A DNA stretch of 46,621 nt from Verrucomicrobiota bacterium (GCA_018898455.1 JAHIJO010000018.1:1-46621); one strand, 5' to 3'. Positions 33,794 through 42,665 are shown, numbered from the stretch's first letter. Program-made: numbers and translations. The notes: generated by a model not told the origin, from the sequence alone.

Positions 33794-35056
33794 ATGCCCA
33801 CCTCATCCCGTCAAATTGCCGCGCAGATCATAGCCCGCTGGCTGAAATCAGGCGAGTTTCCCAACCGCCTTATTCCGCCCGACACGCCGGACCGGGGCTT
33901 CGTCATGGAACTGGTCTATGGCGTAGTCCGCTGGAAGCGGATGCTGGAGTGGGTGGCCGCCGCCCGGGTGCATCACATGCCGGAGCCGGGATTGCGGGCG
34001 CTGATGCTGGCCGGCTTGTACCAGGTACTGGTGATGACGAAGGTCGAACCCTATGCGGCCGTCAACGAAACCGTGGAAGCGGTGAAGGGGCGCTACGCCC
34101 AGGGTGAGGCCGATTTTGTGAACGCGTTGTTGAGGATCGTTCTACGTGAAAAAGAGGCCATTCTCCAGGAACTGAAAAAACAGCCACTGGGCATTCAACA
34201 GTCGCACCCGGACATGCTGGTCGAACGCTGGGTTCGCGTTTATGGCGAGGATGCTGTCCGCCGCTTGTGCGAGTGGAATAACACCCGGCCGGAGGTCATG
34301 ATCCACGTCAACAGTCTGAAAATCAATCCCCGCGCCTACCTGGAACAGCTTCAAGCCAAGGGGATGGATGCGCCGGCATCTTCGGCCGGTCAGGCGGGGT
34401 GTCTGGCGATTCCCCATGGATGGCGCGTTGAAGAATTGCCGGGATATAACGAAGGCTTATTTTTAGTGCTCGATCCTTCCGTCCTGATCTCAGTGGCTCA
34501 ATTGGACCCGCGGCCCGGCGATCACGTCTTGGACGCCTGCGCCGCGCCGGGCGGCAAAACCTTCCTGATGGCAGAGCGTCTGCAGGGGAGGGGACGGCTG
34601 ACAGCCATGGACCTGCATAACGACCGCCTGTTCCGCTTGCGCGCCAACCTGTCCCGGCTCGGGGTGGATGGCTTTGTGAATGTGGTGCAGGGCAATGCCA
34701 TGAATGTGACCGATGAAGCCGGCGGGCCTTTTGACCGGATCCTGCTGGACGCGCCTTGCACCAACACCGGGGTTATTCGCCGCCGGCCGGACGCCCGCTG
34801 GCGCTTCTCGGAATCGCGCTTATCCCGCATGACGCGAACCCAGCACGCGATGCTGGAACGGGTTTCCGACTTGCTGAAGCCCGGCGGCCGGCTCGTGTAC
34901 AGCACCTGCAGTCTGGAGCCGGAAGAGGACGAGCTGCTGGTGGCGTCCTTCCTGAAGGCCCATGGGGAATTCCAGCTGGTATCGGAACAGAAGATCGTTC
35001 CGCCGGCGGGCCAGGCCGATGGCGCATATGTCGCGTCGCTTCAGAAGCAATTGTAA
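33794..35056 (+). CDS. rsmB: 16S rRNA m5C967 methyltransferase-like protein (RsmB/NOP family)
   Basis: 420-residue RNA cytosine-5 methyltransferase. An N-terminal NusB-like helical domain (about 1-135; RGFVMELVYGVVRWKRML, NETVEAVKGRYAQGEADFVN) is joined to a Rossmann SAM-dependent domain with DACAAPGGKT (247-256), the release Cys322 in DAPCTNTG and catalytic Cys372 in STCSLEPEE. The NusB-like front identifies RsmB rather than other NOP members. No good ribosome binding site precedes the ATG. Confidence 0.93.
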   Translation: MPTSSRQIAAQIIARWLKSGEFPNRLIPPDTPDRGFVMELVYGVVRWKRMLEWVAAARVHHMPEPGLRALMLAGLYQVLVMTKVEPYAAVNETVEAVKGRYAQGEADFVNALLRIVLREKEAILQELKKQPLGIQQSHPDMLVERWVRVYGEDAVRRLCEWNNTRPEVMIHVNSLKINPRAYLEQLQAKGMDAPASSAGQAGCLAIPHGWRVEELPGYNEGLFLVLDPSVLISVAQLDPRPGDHVLDACAAPGGKTFLMAERLQGRGRLTAMDLHNDRLFRLRANLSRLGVDGFVNVVQGNAMNVTDEAGGPFDRILLDAPCTNTGVIRRRPDARWRFSESRLSRMTRTQHAMLERVSDLLKPGGRLVYSTCSLEPEEDELLVASFLKAHGEFQLVSEQKIVPPAGQADGAYVASLQKQL

Positions 35057-35119
35057 TCAATGCAAGGAATGAGTATTCTGGTGACGGAACAACAGGCGCC
35101 AACCCGGAAAGGAGCGATC

Positions 35120-35656
35120 ATGAAGCTCATTCATAAAAAAATCCCCGCCCACTTCTTGAATGCAATGCCGGAAGGCGTCAAGTTTATCAAAAAGCATCAA
35201 CAAGATTTCCTCGTTGTCGAGAAGGTATACTGTTCGAAAGGACACAACCTCATGGCTGACGTGGTGCGCATCCACGGCGAGCTATCCATCAACTTCCGCT
35301 TGCAGGTCGGAGGAAGCGAAGGGCTTGTATTCCTTGATGCCTTTTGGGGGGGGCATGCCAAACTTTATAATTTTATTCCTGATGTGTCGTCAACCGGACC
35401 TATCGTCAATGCGTTATGTCCTGCCTGTGGTATGAGTATGATCGTGAAAGACAAATGCCGCCAGGCAGGATGCGACTCCAGCCAGGCAATATGTTTTGCG
35501 TTGCATGGGAATCAAAATAAAATATATGTCTGCGCCAAACTCGGCTGTCCGGGCCATCGGATGGAGATAGGAAATATTTCGCGCCGGGTTCTGGAACAAG
35601 TAAGCGAAATCAATTATGTCGGCGTCCATGCTGACGATATATTTATGGAAATATGA
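35120..35656 (+). CDS. Cys-rich protein of unknown function upstream of buk
   Basis: 178-residue soluble protein. The first half contains KVYCSKGHNLMADVVRIHGE and beta-rich sequence; the second half has zinc-ribbon-like clusters (LCPACGMSM, then DKCRQAGCDSS, then CAKLGCPGH), about nine cysteines in all with nearby His. It probably binds zinc or an FeS cluster. ATG 35120 has GGAAAGGAG upstream and is preferred to the longer frame from 35060. The stop overlaps the buk start by 4 bp, so it is coupled with the butyrate kinase/phosphotransacylase pair. I do not recognise the family. A role in acyl-CoA metabolism is suggested only by position. Confidence 0.8.
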   Translation: MKLIHKKIPAHFLNAMPEGVKFIKKHQQDFLVVEKVYCSKGHNLMADVVRIHGELSINFRLQVGGSEGLVFLDAFWGGHAKLYNFIPDVSSTGPIVNALCPACGMSMIVKDKCRQAGCDSSQAICFALHGNQNKIYVCAKLGCPGHRMEIGNISRRVLEQVSEINYVGVHADDIFMEI

Positions 35657-36792
35657 ACGGCATGGTCATGGGGGATACCACAAGGCTTGAAACGCCCGGC
35701 GAAGGGAATGGGCAGGCGCCCCGGATGTACCGGATACTGGTCATTAATCCGGGATCAACCTCCACCAAACTTTCGGTGTTTGAAGACGAGCTGGAACTTG
35801 TCCAGAAAACGATCTCTCATGTGGCCGAGGAGCTCAAGGACTTCAAACGCATTATGGACCAGACGGAATTCCGTCTGGTCCTGATCCGGCGTTTCCTCGA
35901 TGATCACCACGTGGATATTGGAAGTTTAAGCGCTGCTGTTGGCCGGGGCGGGCTTCTCAAACCGATCCCGAGCGGTGTCTATCGGGTGAATGGATCCATG
36001 CTGGAAGATCTGCTGACCTGCCGTTTTGGCGAACATGCCTCCAACTTGGGCGGCATCCTTGCCCACCGCATCGCCCTCGAGGCGGGCCGAAACGCTTTTA
36101 TCGTCGACCCGGTGGTGGTTGATGAGATGGATGATATTGCCCGTATCACCGGAATCCCAGAGTTGGCAAGGAAAAGCATATATCACGCTCTCAATCAGAA
36201 ATCGGTGGCCAGGGAAGTGGCCAGGAAGATCGGCAAGCCCTATGAAAAATGTAATTTCATTGTTGCCCACATGGGGGGCGGGATTTCCGTTGGGGCCCAT
36301 CGCCGGGGAAGTGTCGTTGATGTCAACAACGCCTTGGATGGCGATGGTCCCTTTGCGCCGGAACGCGCCGGAGGATTGCCGGCCGGACAACTGGTTGCGC
36401 TGTGTTTCAGCGGTCAATATTCCCTGGTGGAGATGAAGCAGAAACTGGTGGGAAGAGGCGGACTTGTTGCCTATCGTGGATCGAACAACTTCGCCGACCT
36501 GAAGAAAGCCGTGATGTTGGGCGATGAAAAGGCTCAACTCTTGTACGAGGCAATGGCCTACAGAGTCAGTAAGGAAATTGCCATGCATGGCGCCACACTC
36601 AAAGGCGACGTGGATCGTATCATTCTGACAGGTGGACTGGCTGGTGATGAGACCTTTATGGAAAAAATCAAGGAACGCATCGGTTTTCTTGCTCCCGTGG
36701 AGGTAATGCCCGGCGAGCGGGAAATGACATCACTGGCCCATGCTGTTTTAGCAGTATTGCGCAAGGTGGAGCCTGAAAGGGAATACAGCTGA
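35653..36792 (+). CDS. buk: Butyrate kinase (acetate kinase-fold acyl kinase)
   Basis: Acyl kinase of the ASKHA superfamily, making ATP and a short-chain acid from an acyl phosphate. Motifs: ILVINPGSTSTKLSVFEDE (phosphate-1), VGRGGLLKPIPSGVYRVN, HASNLGGILAH, FIVDPVVVDEMDDIARITGI, the hinge HMGGGISVGAHRRGSVVDVN and ILTGGLAGDETFM near the C-terminus. The VGRGG and DPVVVDE stretches fit butyrate rather than acetate kinase. ATG 35653 overlaps the previous stop; an internal ATG at 35725 (MYRILVINPG) would give the more usual 355 residues. Coupled with ptb. It could prefer isobutyrate or another branched acid. Confidence 0.93.
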   Translation: MNGMVMGDTTRLETPGEGNGQAPRMYRILVINPGSTSTKLSVFEDELELVQKTISHVAEELKDFKRIMDQTEFRLVLIRRFLDDHHVDIGSLSAAVGRGGLLKPIPSGVYRVNGSMLEDLLTCRFGEHASNLGGILAHRIALEAGRNAFIVDPVVVDEMDDIARITGIPELARKSIYHALNQKSVAREVARKIGKPYEKCNFIVAHMGGGISVGAHRRGSVVDVNNALDGDGPFAPERAGGLPAGQLVALCFSGQYSLVEMKQKLVGRGGLVAYRGSNNFADLKKAVMLGDEKAQLLYEAMAYRVSKEIAMHGATLKGDVDRIILTGGLAGDETFMEKIKERIGFLAPVEVMPGEREMTSLAHAVLAVLRKVEPEREYS

Positions 36793-37694
36793 TGAAGCTG
36801 CACGATTTTATTTCGCCCATTCCGGACAGCCGGCGCAAGACCGTGGTGGTGCCGCTGGCGAACAACCCGGATAGCATCCGGTGCATTGCGGCGTCTCTGG
36901 AGAAGAAAATCGCCAAGTTCATCCTCTTGGGTGAAGAATGCAAGATCCGTAATGTGGCCCTGCAAGAAGGGGTTGATATTTCTTCGGCCGAGTTTATTCA
37001 AGAGACCGATGAACAGGCGGCTTGTGACAAAGCCGCGCAAATTGTGGGTGACGGACGGGCCCAGGTACTGATGAAAGGACTGGTCCAATCGGCCACTTTC
37101 ATCCGGGCAATCCTGCACAAGGAACACGGCCTGATCCCTCCAGGAAAACTCATCAGTTGTGTCTCGGTCTTTGAAATCCCCACCTATCACAAACTTCTCT
37201 TTATCACCGATCCGGGGGTCAACATCGCGCCTTCGCTGGCAGGCAAAGTGCTGATCCTGCAGAATGCCATTGAGCTTGCCACCAAGATGGGGGTTCAACA
37301 CCCCAAGATCGCCTGTGTGGAGGCTGTCGAGAAGGTCTCAGCGAAAATGCCCAGTACCGCGGAAGCTCAACAATTGAAAGCCATGGGCCAACGCGGCGTT
37401 TTTGGAACCGCCCTTGTGGATGGTCCGTTAGGCTTTGACGTTGCGATTTCGAAGAAGGCTGCCGTCATCAAGCAAGTCGAAAGTCCCGTGGCCGGGGATC
37501 CGGATATTTTGTTGCTCCCCGAGATCGTGGCAGCCAATGTGCTTTATAAATGTCTCGTCTGGTTCGCGCACGCCACGGTGGCCAGCGTTGTGATCGGTGC
37601 GAAAGTGCCGATCATACTTCCTTCCCGTTCGGATTCTGAAGAAAGCAAGCTGTTGTCGGTTGCCTTGGCTGTTCATATGGCGTCCCAAGGATAG
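36792..37694 (+). CDS. ptb: Phosphate butyryltransferase-like phosphotransacylase
   Basis: 300-residue phosphotransacylase of the Pta/Ptb family, exchanging CoA of an acyl-CoA for phosphate. Seen: VVVPLANNPDSIRCIAAS, LMKGLVQSATFIRAILHKE, SCVSVFEIPTYHKLLFITDP, then FGTALVDGPLGFDVAISKKA and VAGDPDILLLPEIVAANVLY. It has Ptb length and no N-terminal extension. Its ATG shares an A with the buk TGA stop (TGATG), so the pair is tightly coupled. Together they convert butyryl-CoA, or a similar acyl-CoA, to the acid with ATP gain. Confidence 0.93.
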   Translation: MKLHDFISPIPDSRRKTVVVPLANNPDSIRCIAASLEKKIAKFILLGEECKIRNVALQEGVDISSAEFIQETDEQAACDKAAQIVGDGRAQVLMKGLVQSATFIRAILHKEHGLIPPGKLISCVSVFEIPTYHKLLFITDPGVNIAPSLAGKVLILQNAIELATKMGVQHPKIACVEAVEKVSAKMPSTAEAQQLKAMGQRGVFGTALVDGPLGFDVAISKKAAVIKQVESPVAGDPDILLLPEIVAANVLYKCLVWFAHATVASVVIGAKVPIILPSRSDSEESKLLSVALAVHMASQG

Positions 37695-37713
37695 AGGTCC
37701 GCTTCCTCTTAGG

Positions 37714-38238
37714 TCAATCCTTAAGAGGTATGCAATGAGCTTTCCGCCCGCAAGCCGCACAGTGTTTTCCCATCCAGACGCCGTCAAATTGAGCCATAAT
37801 CCTGGTTGCCAGATCGGGGTCGGTGGTCAGTATCCCGGCTTCGAAGTTCCGGCGCCGATCGCTCTTGGCGCCCAGTCCCGCGCCGGTCAGGTTGGCGCTC
37901 CCGCTATAGGCGACACGTCCATCGACGATCACCGATTTGAAATGCACGCGGGGGCAGAGCACCCGTTCAAGGCCGTCGATCAGGTTGGGGTAGCGGTCAA
38001 AATCTTTGCGGAAGGCGGGTCCGGGTTCCCCGGCATGCAGCAGGCGGATGGCCACACCGCGACCGACCAGATCGGACAGCAGAGCGAGAAATGGCCGCGC
38101 TCGGCGCCGGCCCTCAATGAGGTACAAATCTTTCAATCCGGATGTGGCCAGCCAAAGGAAACGGGTCGCTTCGGGAATGATGCCGAGGATGACACGCCTG
38201 TAAGTTTCACGGTCGGTGATGAATTCAGTGCGATTCAT
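37714..38238 (-). CDS. Phospholipase D-like domain protein
   Basis: 174-residue protein with a single PLD-type catalytic motif, HFKSVIVD followed by SGSANLTGAGLGAK. A helical N-terminal segment contains ATSGLKDLYLIEGRRRARPF and RGVAIRLLHAG. Single-motif PLD proteins usually dimerise and may be nucleases or phosphodiesterases. C-terminal HCAACGRKAHC may bind zinc. ATG 38238 (MNRTEFITDRE) begins the homologous region; the longer frame from 38352 adds an unrelated leader. It is convergent with ptb across 19 bp holding a CCTCTTA/TAAGAGG inverted repeat. Confidence 0.85.
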   Translation of the reverse strand: MNRTEFITDRETYRRVILGIIPEATRFLWLATSGLKDLYLIEGRRRARPFLALLSDLVGRGVAIRLLHAGEPGPAFRKDFDRYPNLIDGLERVLCPRVHFKSVIVDGRVAYSGSANLTGAGLGAKSDRRRNFEAGILTTDPDLATRIMAQFDGVWMGKHCAACGRKAHCIPLKD

Positions 38239-38312
38239 GACGGTAGTATATCGCATGGGTGATGAGTTGGAAAGGAAACTCATCCGAGGGATCTTGGAAC
38301 GTTGGAATGATG

Positions 38313-38468
38313 GTAGGGGTTCAGCTTGTCCCGTCGGCGACCCAGGGATCACTTGCCTCGTTTCGAGGCGACGTGGCTGAACCCGTTTGTGGGCAATACA
38401 GATCTGGGCTGAGCATCCCCCTTCGTTCGCCGTGGCGCACTACGGCGTGACAAGAGCTCAGCCCCTAC
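38313..38468. repeat. 156-bp structured element with GTAGGGG termini
   Basis: GTAGGGGTTCAGC (38313-38325) faces GCTCAGCCCCTAC (38456-38468), matching at 11 of 13 positions. Inside are smaller hairpins such as GCCTCG/CGAGGC near 38352-38366 and GCCGT/ACGGC near 38429-38446. The terminal phrase also occurs at 27995-28016. No reading frame of interest lies in it. It forms the first part of the 600-bp non-coding stretch 38239-38841. Confidence 0.5.
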
Positions 38469-38534
38469 ATAATAATTGAGCGTGCTGGCCTCAATCGTCC
38501 GGGCGGGAGGATGGCGACAAGGAATATTGCGCCT

Positions 38535-38568
38535 GCCCGCAATGCTACGCATAGCGTTGTAGGCGGGC
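38535..38568. repeat. GC-rich REP-like hairpin
   Basis: GCCCGCAATGCTA (38535-38547) pairs with TAGCGTT (38552-38558) and GCGGGC (38563-38568), leaving a 4-nt bulge and one T-G pair. It lies in the same 600-bp non-coding region as the elements at 38313 and 38613. Confidence 0.45.
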
Positions 38569-38612
38569 CGGCTCTTGTGGATTTCCTGAACCCGGTGAAA
38601 AATAATTTGGCA

Positions 38613-38652
38613 TATTTTGTAGAAGCGGCGCCCTCGCCGCTTTTACAAAATA
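38613..38652. other. 40-bp near-perfect hairpin upstream of the VWA gene
   Basis: TATTTTGTA plus AAGCGGCG on the left and CGCCGCTT plus TACAAAATA on the right pair over 18 positions with one G-T and a CCCT loop. T-rich outer 5' arm and A-rich outer 3' arm follow the same layout as 22930-22960 and 33638-33660. The inner AGAAGCGGCG phrase recurs at 3750. Confidence 0.65.
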
Positions 38653-38731
38653 TTTACAATTCTTTTACTTGCGTATGACAACTTGAGCGGCGGATTATGA
38701 TTGAATACCGGCGACAAAAGAGAGGAGTGCC

Positions 38732-38794
38732 ATGAATTATTCAACCCTGCCGCATGACCCTCGGACATGGCGCCCCCGGATCGGTCCCGCGTAA
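38732..38794 (+). CDS. Possible 20-residue leader ORF before the VWA gene
   Basis: ATG followed by NYSTLPHDPRTWRPRIGPA and TAA. A strong ribosome binding site (AGAGGAG, spacing 5) precedes it, and it ends 47 bp before the VWA protein start. It has no recognisable homology. It could be a translated leader or coincidental. Confidence 0.3.
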   Translation: MNYSTLPHDPRTWRPRIGPA

Positions 38795-38841
38795 AACGGT
38801 TTAATTTCCGCGGGCATGTGGCAACTGGCAGGAGGTGGGCA

Positions 38842-40191
38842 ATGAGTGGAGAACAAATGCAGCGGAGATCGGGATGGAGAACCCTGGCCCTGCTGGCGCT
38901 GTTTGGCATCGGCAGTCTGCCGGCGCTGGCCGGCGCTAACACGGTCACCTGCCGCGTGGAGCTGGACCGGAATGTTCTGCCGGCGGATGAAGCCCAGCGG
39001 GCGGTGATAAAAATCACACTGGATGCGCCCCCGCCGCCGAAACAGAACCGGCCGCCGGTTAACCTGGCGCTCGTGCTGGATCGCTCGGGTTCCATGGGCG
39101 GCGCGAAACTGGAAAAGGCCAAGGAAGCGGCCATCGAGGTCCTGCGGCGGCTGGAGCCGCGGGATATCTTTTCCCTCGTCGTCTATGACACGCAGGTTGA
39201 GACGCTGGTGCCGGCTCAAAGCGCCGGGAACGCGGAATGGATCGAAAATCGGATCCGGCAGATAACGCCGGGCAATAGCACGGCATTGTTCGGCGGCGTA
39301 AGCCAGGGGGCGGCGGAAATCCGCAAGAACCTGGATCGGAAATACGTGCACCGGATTATCCTGCTGTCGGATGGCCTGGCCAATGTCGGCCCGAGCACCC
39401 CCGAGGATCTCGGCCGGCTGGGTGCCGCGCTGATCAAGGAGGGCATTGCCGTCACGACCGTCGGTGTGGGCACGGACTACAATGAGGATCTCATGGCCCG
39501 GTTGTCACAGAACAGCGACGGCAGCACGTATTTCGTGGAAAACAGCCGGGACCTGCCGCGCATTTTCACGGCGGAACTGGGCGATGTCCTAAGCGTGGTG
39601 GCCAAGAAAGTTACCCTGGTTATCGAATGTCCGGAAGGCGTTCGTCCGGTTTCCGTCATCGGGCGGGAAGGGCGCATCCGGGGACAGACCGTGGAGCTGT
39701 TTCTGAACCAGTTGTACGGCGGCCAGGAGAAATACGTGCTGGTGGAAGTGGATGTTTCTTCCGGGAAGCATGGCGCCAGCCGCGATATTGCCGTGGCCAG
39801 GGTCACGTATGATAATCCGTTCACCCAGTCCCGCGAAAGCTCTGGCGGAACTGCCCGGTTCCGTTTCAGCAACGATCGCAAGGATGTGGACAACTCGGTC
39901 AATGTTCCCGTGCAGAAGGCCTACTATATCAACCTGTATGCCGTGGCTGAGGTGGATGCCATCGCGTTGGCCGATGATGGCAAACGCGAAGAAGCAGCAA
40001 GAAAGCTCAGGGAAGCGGGGGCTCAACTAATCAAGGCTGGAGATGAATTGAATGATAAGGAACTGAAAGAAAAAGGCTCCTATTCGAAAAAGCAATCGGA
40101 GGAAATAGGAAAAGACGGCATGAGCCGGACGACCCGTAAAATCATGCGTTCGGAATCGTATCAGGAAATCAATCAGCAATCCAATCGCTAG
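38842..40191 (+). CDS. Exported von Willebrand factor A (VWA) domain protein
   Basis: 449-residue secreted or envelope protein. Signal peptide residues 1-30 (LALLALFGIGSLPALA) with cleavage likely before GANTV. The VWA domain (about 73-255) carries the MIDAS motif DRSGS (80-84), the conserved Thr in NSTALFGG and the Asp in LLSDGLANVGP, so metal-dependent ligand binding is expected. A beta-rich region follows (about 260-375), then a helical charged tail rich in Lys, Glu and Ser. ATG 38842 has AGGAGG upstream; the longer frame from 38767 lacks one. It heads a same-strand cluster with a TPR protein, sensor kinase, regulator and LamG protein. Confidence 0.9.
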   Translation: MSGEQMQRRSGWRTLALLALFGIGSLPALAGANTVTCRVELDRNVLPADEAQRAVIKITLDAPPPPKQNRPPVNLALVLDRSGSMGGAKLEKAKEAAIEVLRRLEPRDIFSLVVYDTQVETLVPAQSAGNAEWIENRIRQITPGNSTALFGGVSQGAAEIRKNLDRKYVHRIILLSDGLANVGPSTPEDLGRLGAALIKEGIAVTTVGVGTDYNEDLMARLSQNSDGSTYFVENSRDLPRIFTAELGDVLSVVAKKVTLVIECPEGVRPVSVIGREGRIRGQTVELFLNQLYGGQEKYVLVEVDVSSGKHGASRDIAVARVTYDNPFTQSRESSGGTARFRFSNDRKDVDNSVNVPVQKAYYINLYAVAEVDAIALADDGKREEAARKLREAGAQLIKAGDELNDKELKEKGSYSKKQSEEIGKDGMSRTTRKIMRSESYQEINQQSNR

Positions 40192-40200
40192 GAGGCTGTC

Positions 40201-40345
40201 GGACCCCGATCCAAATCGGGGTCCTCCATCCTTCTGGTTGAATAAAAACCGCGTCAAGAAGCCGTCGGCAGCCTGTTGGACTCTGCCTAGGCCGGGTCCG
40301 GCAGGCTGCCAGGGAGTGAAAATAAAACTCCCCTCCCTAGAGGGG
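40201..40345. repeat. Run of three palindromes downstream of the VWA gene
   Basis: GGACCCCGAT/ATCGGGGTCC (40201-40224, perfect 10 bp), GGCAGCCTG/CAGGCTGCC (40267-40275 with 40302-40310) and CCCCT/AGGGG (40330-40345). The first begins 9 bp after the VWA stop and may end its transcript, though a U-run is missing. The rest of the 406-bp gap to the TPR gene contains a frame (40368-40592) that looks non-coding. Confidence 0.5.
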
Positions 40346-40598
40346 CAGGGGGTGGGTAGCTTCAGGAGTGAGACAGATCGGACCGAGAAAAGAATCTGAA
40401 AATAGCAGGACCGAAACGCAAAACTGGAAATGCTCCCTCGGTTCGCATTTCGACCCGGCTGGGCCAAAACAGAAACAGATTAAACGGGAGCGTAAACAAA
40501 TACAAGAAAAGATGACCGGGCATCCGAACGAACGAATTGTACCGGATAAAAATCAAGTGACAGGAAATCCTGTCACGGATTCAAGGGGATGATTGAGA

Positions 40599-42665
40599 AT
40601 GAACGCAATACCATGGATGGGCAATATGGTCTGGGCTAAGAGAAAAACGGCGGCTGCGGTCTTGATGGCGGCATCTCTTGTGGTCTGCGATGGCAGGACG
40701 GCGGAAGATAAACGGGATTACTGCGGGTGGGCCGACAAGGCCGGGCGGACCTTGGCCGCCGAACTGCCCCGCCGCGACCTGCTGGAATGGTCGGACGAAC
40801 TGGCTACCGGAATCCCGACGGCCGATGGCCCGACGCTGTGCCTGGCCATTTCTGTATTTCAGCGGGCTGGTCAGCCTGAGCGCATATCCAAGGTTATCCC
40901 GCGGCTCAAAGACTTACTCAAAGCCGAACGGACAGACGGGGCCGTGATCTACTGGCTGTGCCCAAGCGGCCATTACGAGCAGGTCCGGGAATGGCTGGAC
41001 GCCTTTCCGCAGGATATTTACAGCACTGGCGAATGGAAGGCCTTTCTCAACTGGTTCGAGAAAAAGGAAGGCGCCAAGGCCATCGAGTCCTGGCTGTGCG
41101 ACAAGGCTGCCCACGAACGCTCGACAAGGTCCGCCATCGGCGGGTGGTATGACTATAGCAGATGGTCGCAGCTCTATTGGGAACGGCTCCAGGCAAATGG
41201 GAAGTTGCAGTCCCACGTCGCGACCCTCGCTGAAAAAATTCGCAAGGAGCCAACGAGGACAGATGCGGTCGTTGAATATCTCGGGGCCCGAAGTATGCTG
41301 GACGATACAGCCAAGAAGACCATGCCCATCGGCTGGCTGGCCGATGTCGTTCGCATCGAACATGCCCTGGACAACTGGGGTTTGGGCCGCATGTTGGCGG
41401 ATGAAAAGGAATACGAGGGCGCGATTCGGCTCTTCGACAAGTCTCTGGCCTGCCCCGTCGCCGACTACGACCGCCAGAACTTCAACCGCGTCAGCATGTG
41501 CAGCATGTTTGTTCATCCGGACGGGGTCGAGCCGATCCTGCGCCAATGGACACGGGGTGCATTGGCCCAGGCGTGTTTCCAGGCTGGCAAGTTGGATCGG
41601 GCTCAGAAGCTTGTCGAGGAACTGACAGGCAAGAAGGATGGCACGTTGGCTGATCTGGGGCCGTTCCTGTTCGCCGGCCAAGTGCAGGCCGCCAGCGGAC
41701 AGCGCGTCGTCGAAGCCAGGATCAAGAAGGCCGAGGAGGAGCAGAAGGGCTCCGTCCGCTACTGGCTCAACCGGGCCAATTACTATATAGGCCGAAAGGA
41801 ATTCGAGCAGGCCGAGCAGGCCTATCAGTCCGCATTGAAATTGCCGCCGGATGGCCACCGCTTCGAGGTGGTGCGGGACTATGGGTGGTTTCTTTTCAAC
41901 CGTGAACGATATGGCGAGGCGGATAAACTCTACCGGGCCGAGATCGCGCGGATCGGATTGAATGACCCGAACGGTAGTAACGATTTCTGGTTCCACCAAT
42001 TGGAGCGTATGGATGGCAAGGGTGGCGTTCGATTCAGTTGGGACGAGCCGCTAATATGGCAGTGGCTGAGCGAAGCGAAAAAGAGAAACTTCGGGCAATC
42101 GGAGCAATTTTGGCTGGGATGGGCGGCCGAAAAGACGACCAAGACGCCGGAGGGTTGGGCGGCGTTCGAGAAGAAAGCCCGTGCCCTGGCCGCCGACCCC
42201 TGTTCGCCGCCGCTGCGGTACTGCCTGGGCACGATCTTGCAGGGGCACGGCCAAGTTCAAGAAGGATTACGGATGGTGGTTGAAGCCTATGACCAATGGC
42301 CACTCAATAGCTATCCAAATGAAATTCATGTCGGCAAAACAGTATTGGGCGCTTACGTCGGCCAGAGCGACTGGAAAAATGCCGAAAAAATACTTGAAAG
42401 ACTGCAGAATAAACCTGGTTTTTCCGGGTTGGAAGATTCACTGGGCGGAATTGCCGTAGCCGCTGCCAAAGCCGGCGCTCCGGACGATGCCATGCGCTTG
42501 TGGCGCCGCAAGGCAAACCTGGACCTGACAAAACAGGATGGCCTGGAGGCCCTGGCCGCCGCGGGGTTGGCTGAGCGCCTCCGCGACTACTACGCCGGGT
42601 TAGCCAAACGCGCCCCCGATAACGCAGCCATCGCCGCGGCCCTTAAAAAACTGGAGGTAAAGTAG
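40599..42665 (+). CDS. Exported TPR-repeat protein
   Basis: About 688 residues. The N-terminus is a signal-like hydrophobic stretch after basic residues (WAKRKTAAAVLMAASLVVCDG). The remainder is helical with degenerate tetratricopeptide repeats, clearest at WLNRANYYIGRKEFEQAEQA followed by YQSAL, at DYGWFLFNRERYGEADKLYR and near the C-terminus (DDAMRLWRRKANLDLTKQDG). TPR solenoids are protein-interaction scaffolds. The hydrophobic stretch ends at a Cys, but the match to a lipobox is poor. ATG 40599 is chosen over TTG 40593. The neighbours are the VWA protein upstream and the sensor kinase downstream. The specific partner is unknown. Confidence 0.85.
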   Translation: MNAIPWMGNMVWAKRKTAAAVLMAASLVVCDGRTAEDKRDYCGWADKAGRTLAAELPRRDLLEWSDELATGIPTADGPTLCLAISVFQRAGQPERISKVIPRLKDLLKAERTDGAVIYWLCPSGHYEQVREWLDAFPQDIYSTGEWKAFLNWFEKKEGAKAIESWLCDKAAHERSTRSAIGGWYDYSRWSQLYWERLQANGKLQSHVATLAEKIRKEPTRTDAVVEYLGARSMLDDTAKKTMPIGWLADVVRIEHALDNWGLGRMLADEKEYEGAIRLFDKSLACPVADYDRQNFNRVSMCSMFVHPDGVEPILRQWTRGALAQACFQAGKLDRAQKLVEELTGKKDGTLADLGPFLFAGQVQAASGQRVVEARIKKAEEEQKGSVRYWLNRANYYIGRKEFEQAEQAYQSALKLPPDGHRFEVVRDYGWFLFNRERYGEADKLYRAEIARIGLNDPNGSNDFWFHQLERMDGKGGVRFSWDEPLIWQWLSEAKKRNFGQSEQFWLGWAAEKTTKTPEGWAAFEKKARALAADPCSPPLRYCLGTILQGHGQVQEGLRMVVEAYDQWPLNSYPNEIHVGKTVLGAYVGQSDWKNAEKILERLQNKPGFSGLEDSLGGIAVAAAKAGAPDDAMRLWRRKANLDLTKQDGLEALAAAGLAERLRDYYAGLAKRAPDNAAIAAALKKLEVK

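Noticed and set aside
40368-40592. 74-residue hydrophilic frame before the TPR gene
   Set aside because: Low-complexity Lys/Gln/Arg composition, no ribosome binding site, and it begins inside repeat-rich DNA.
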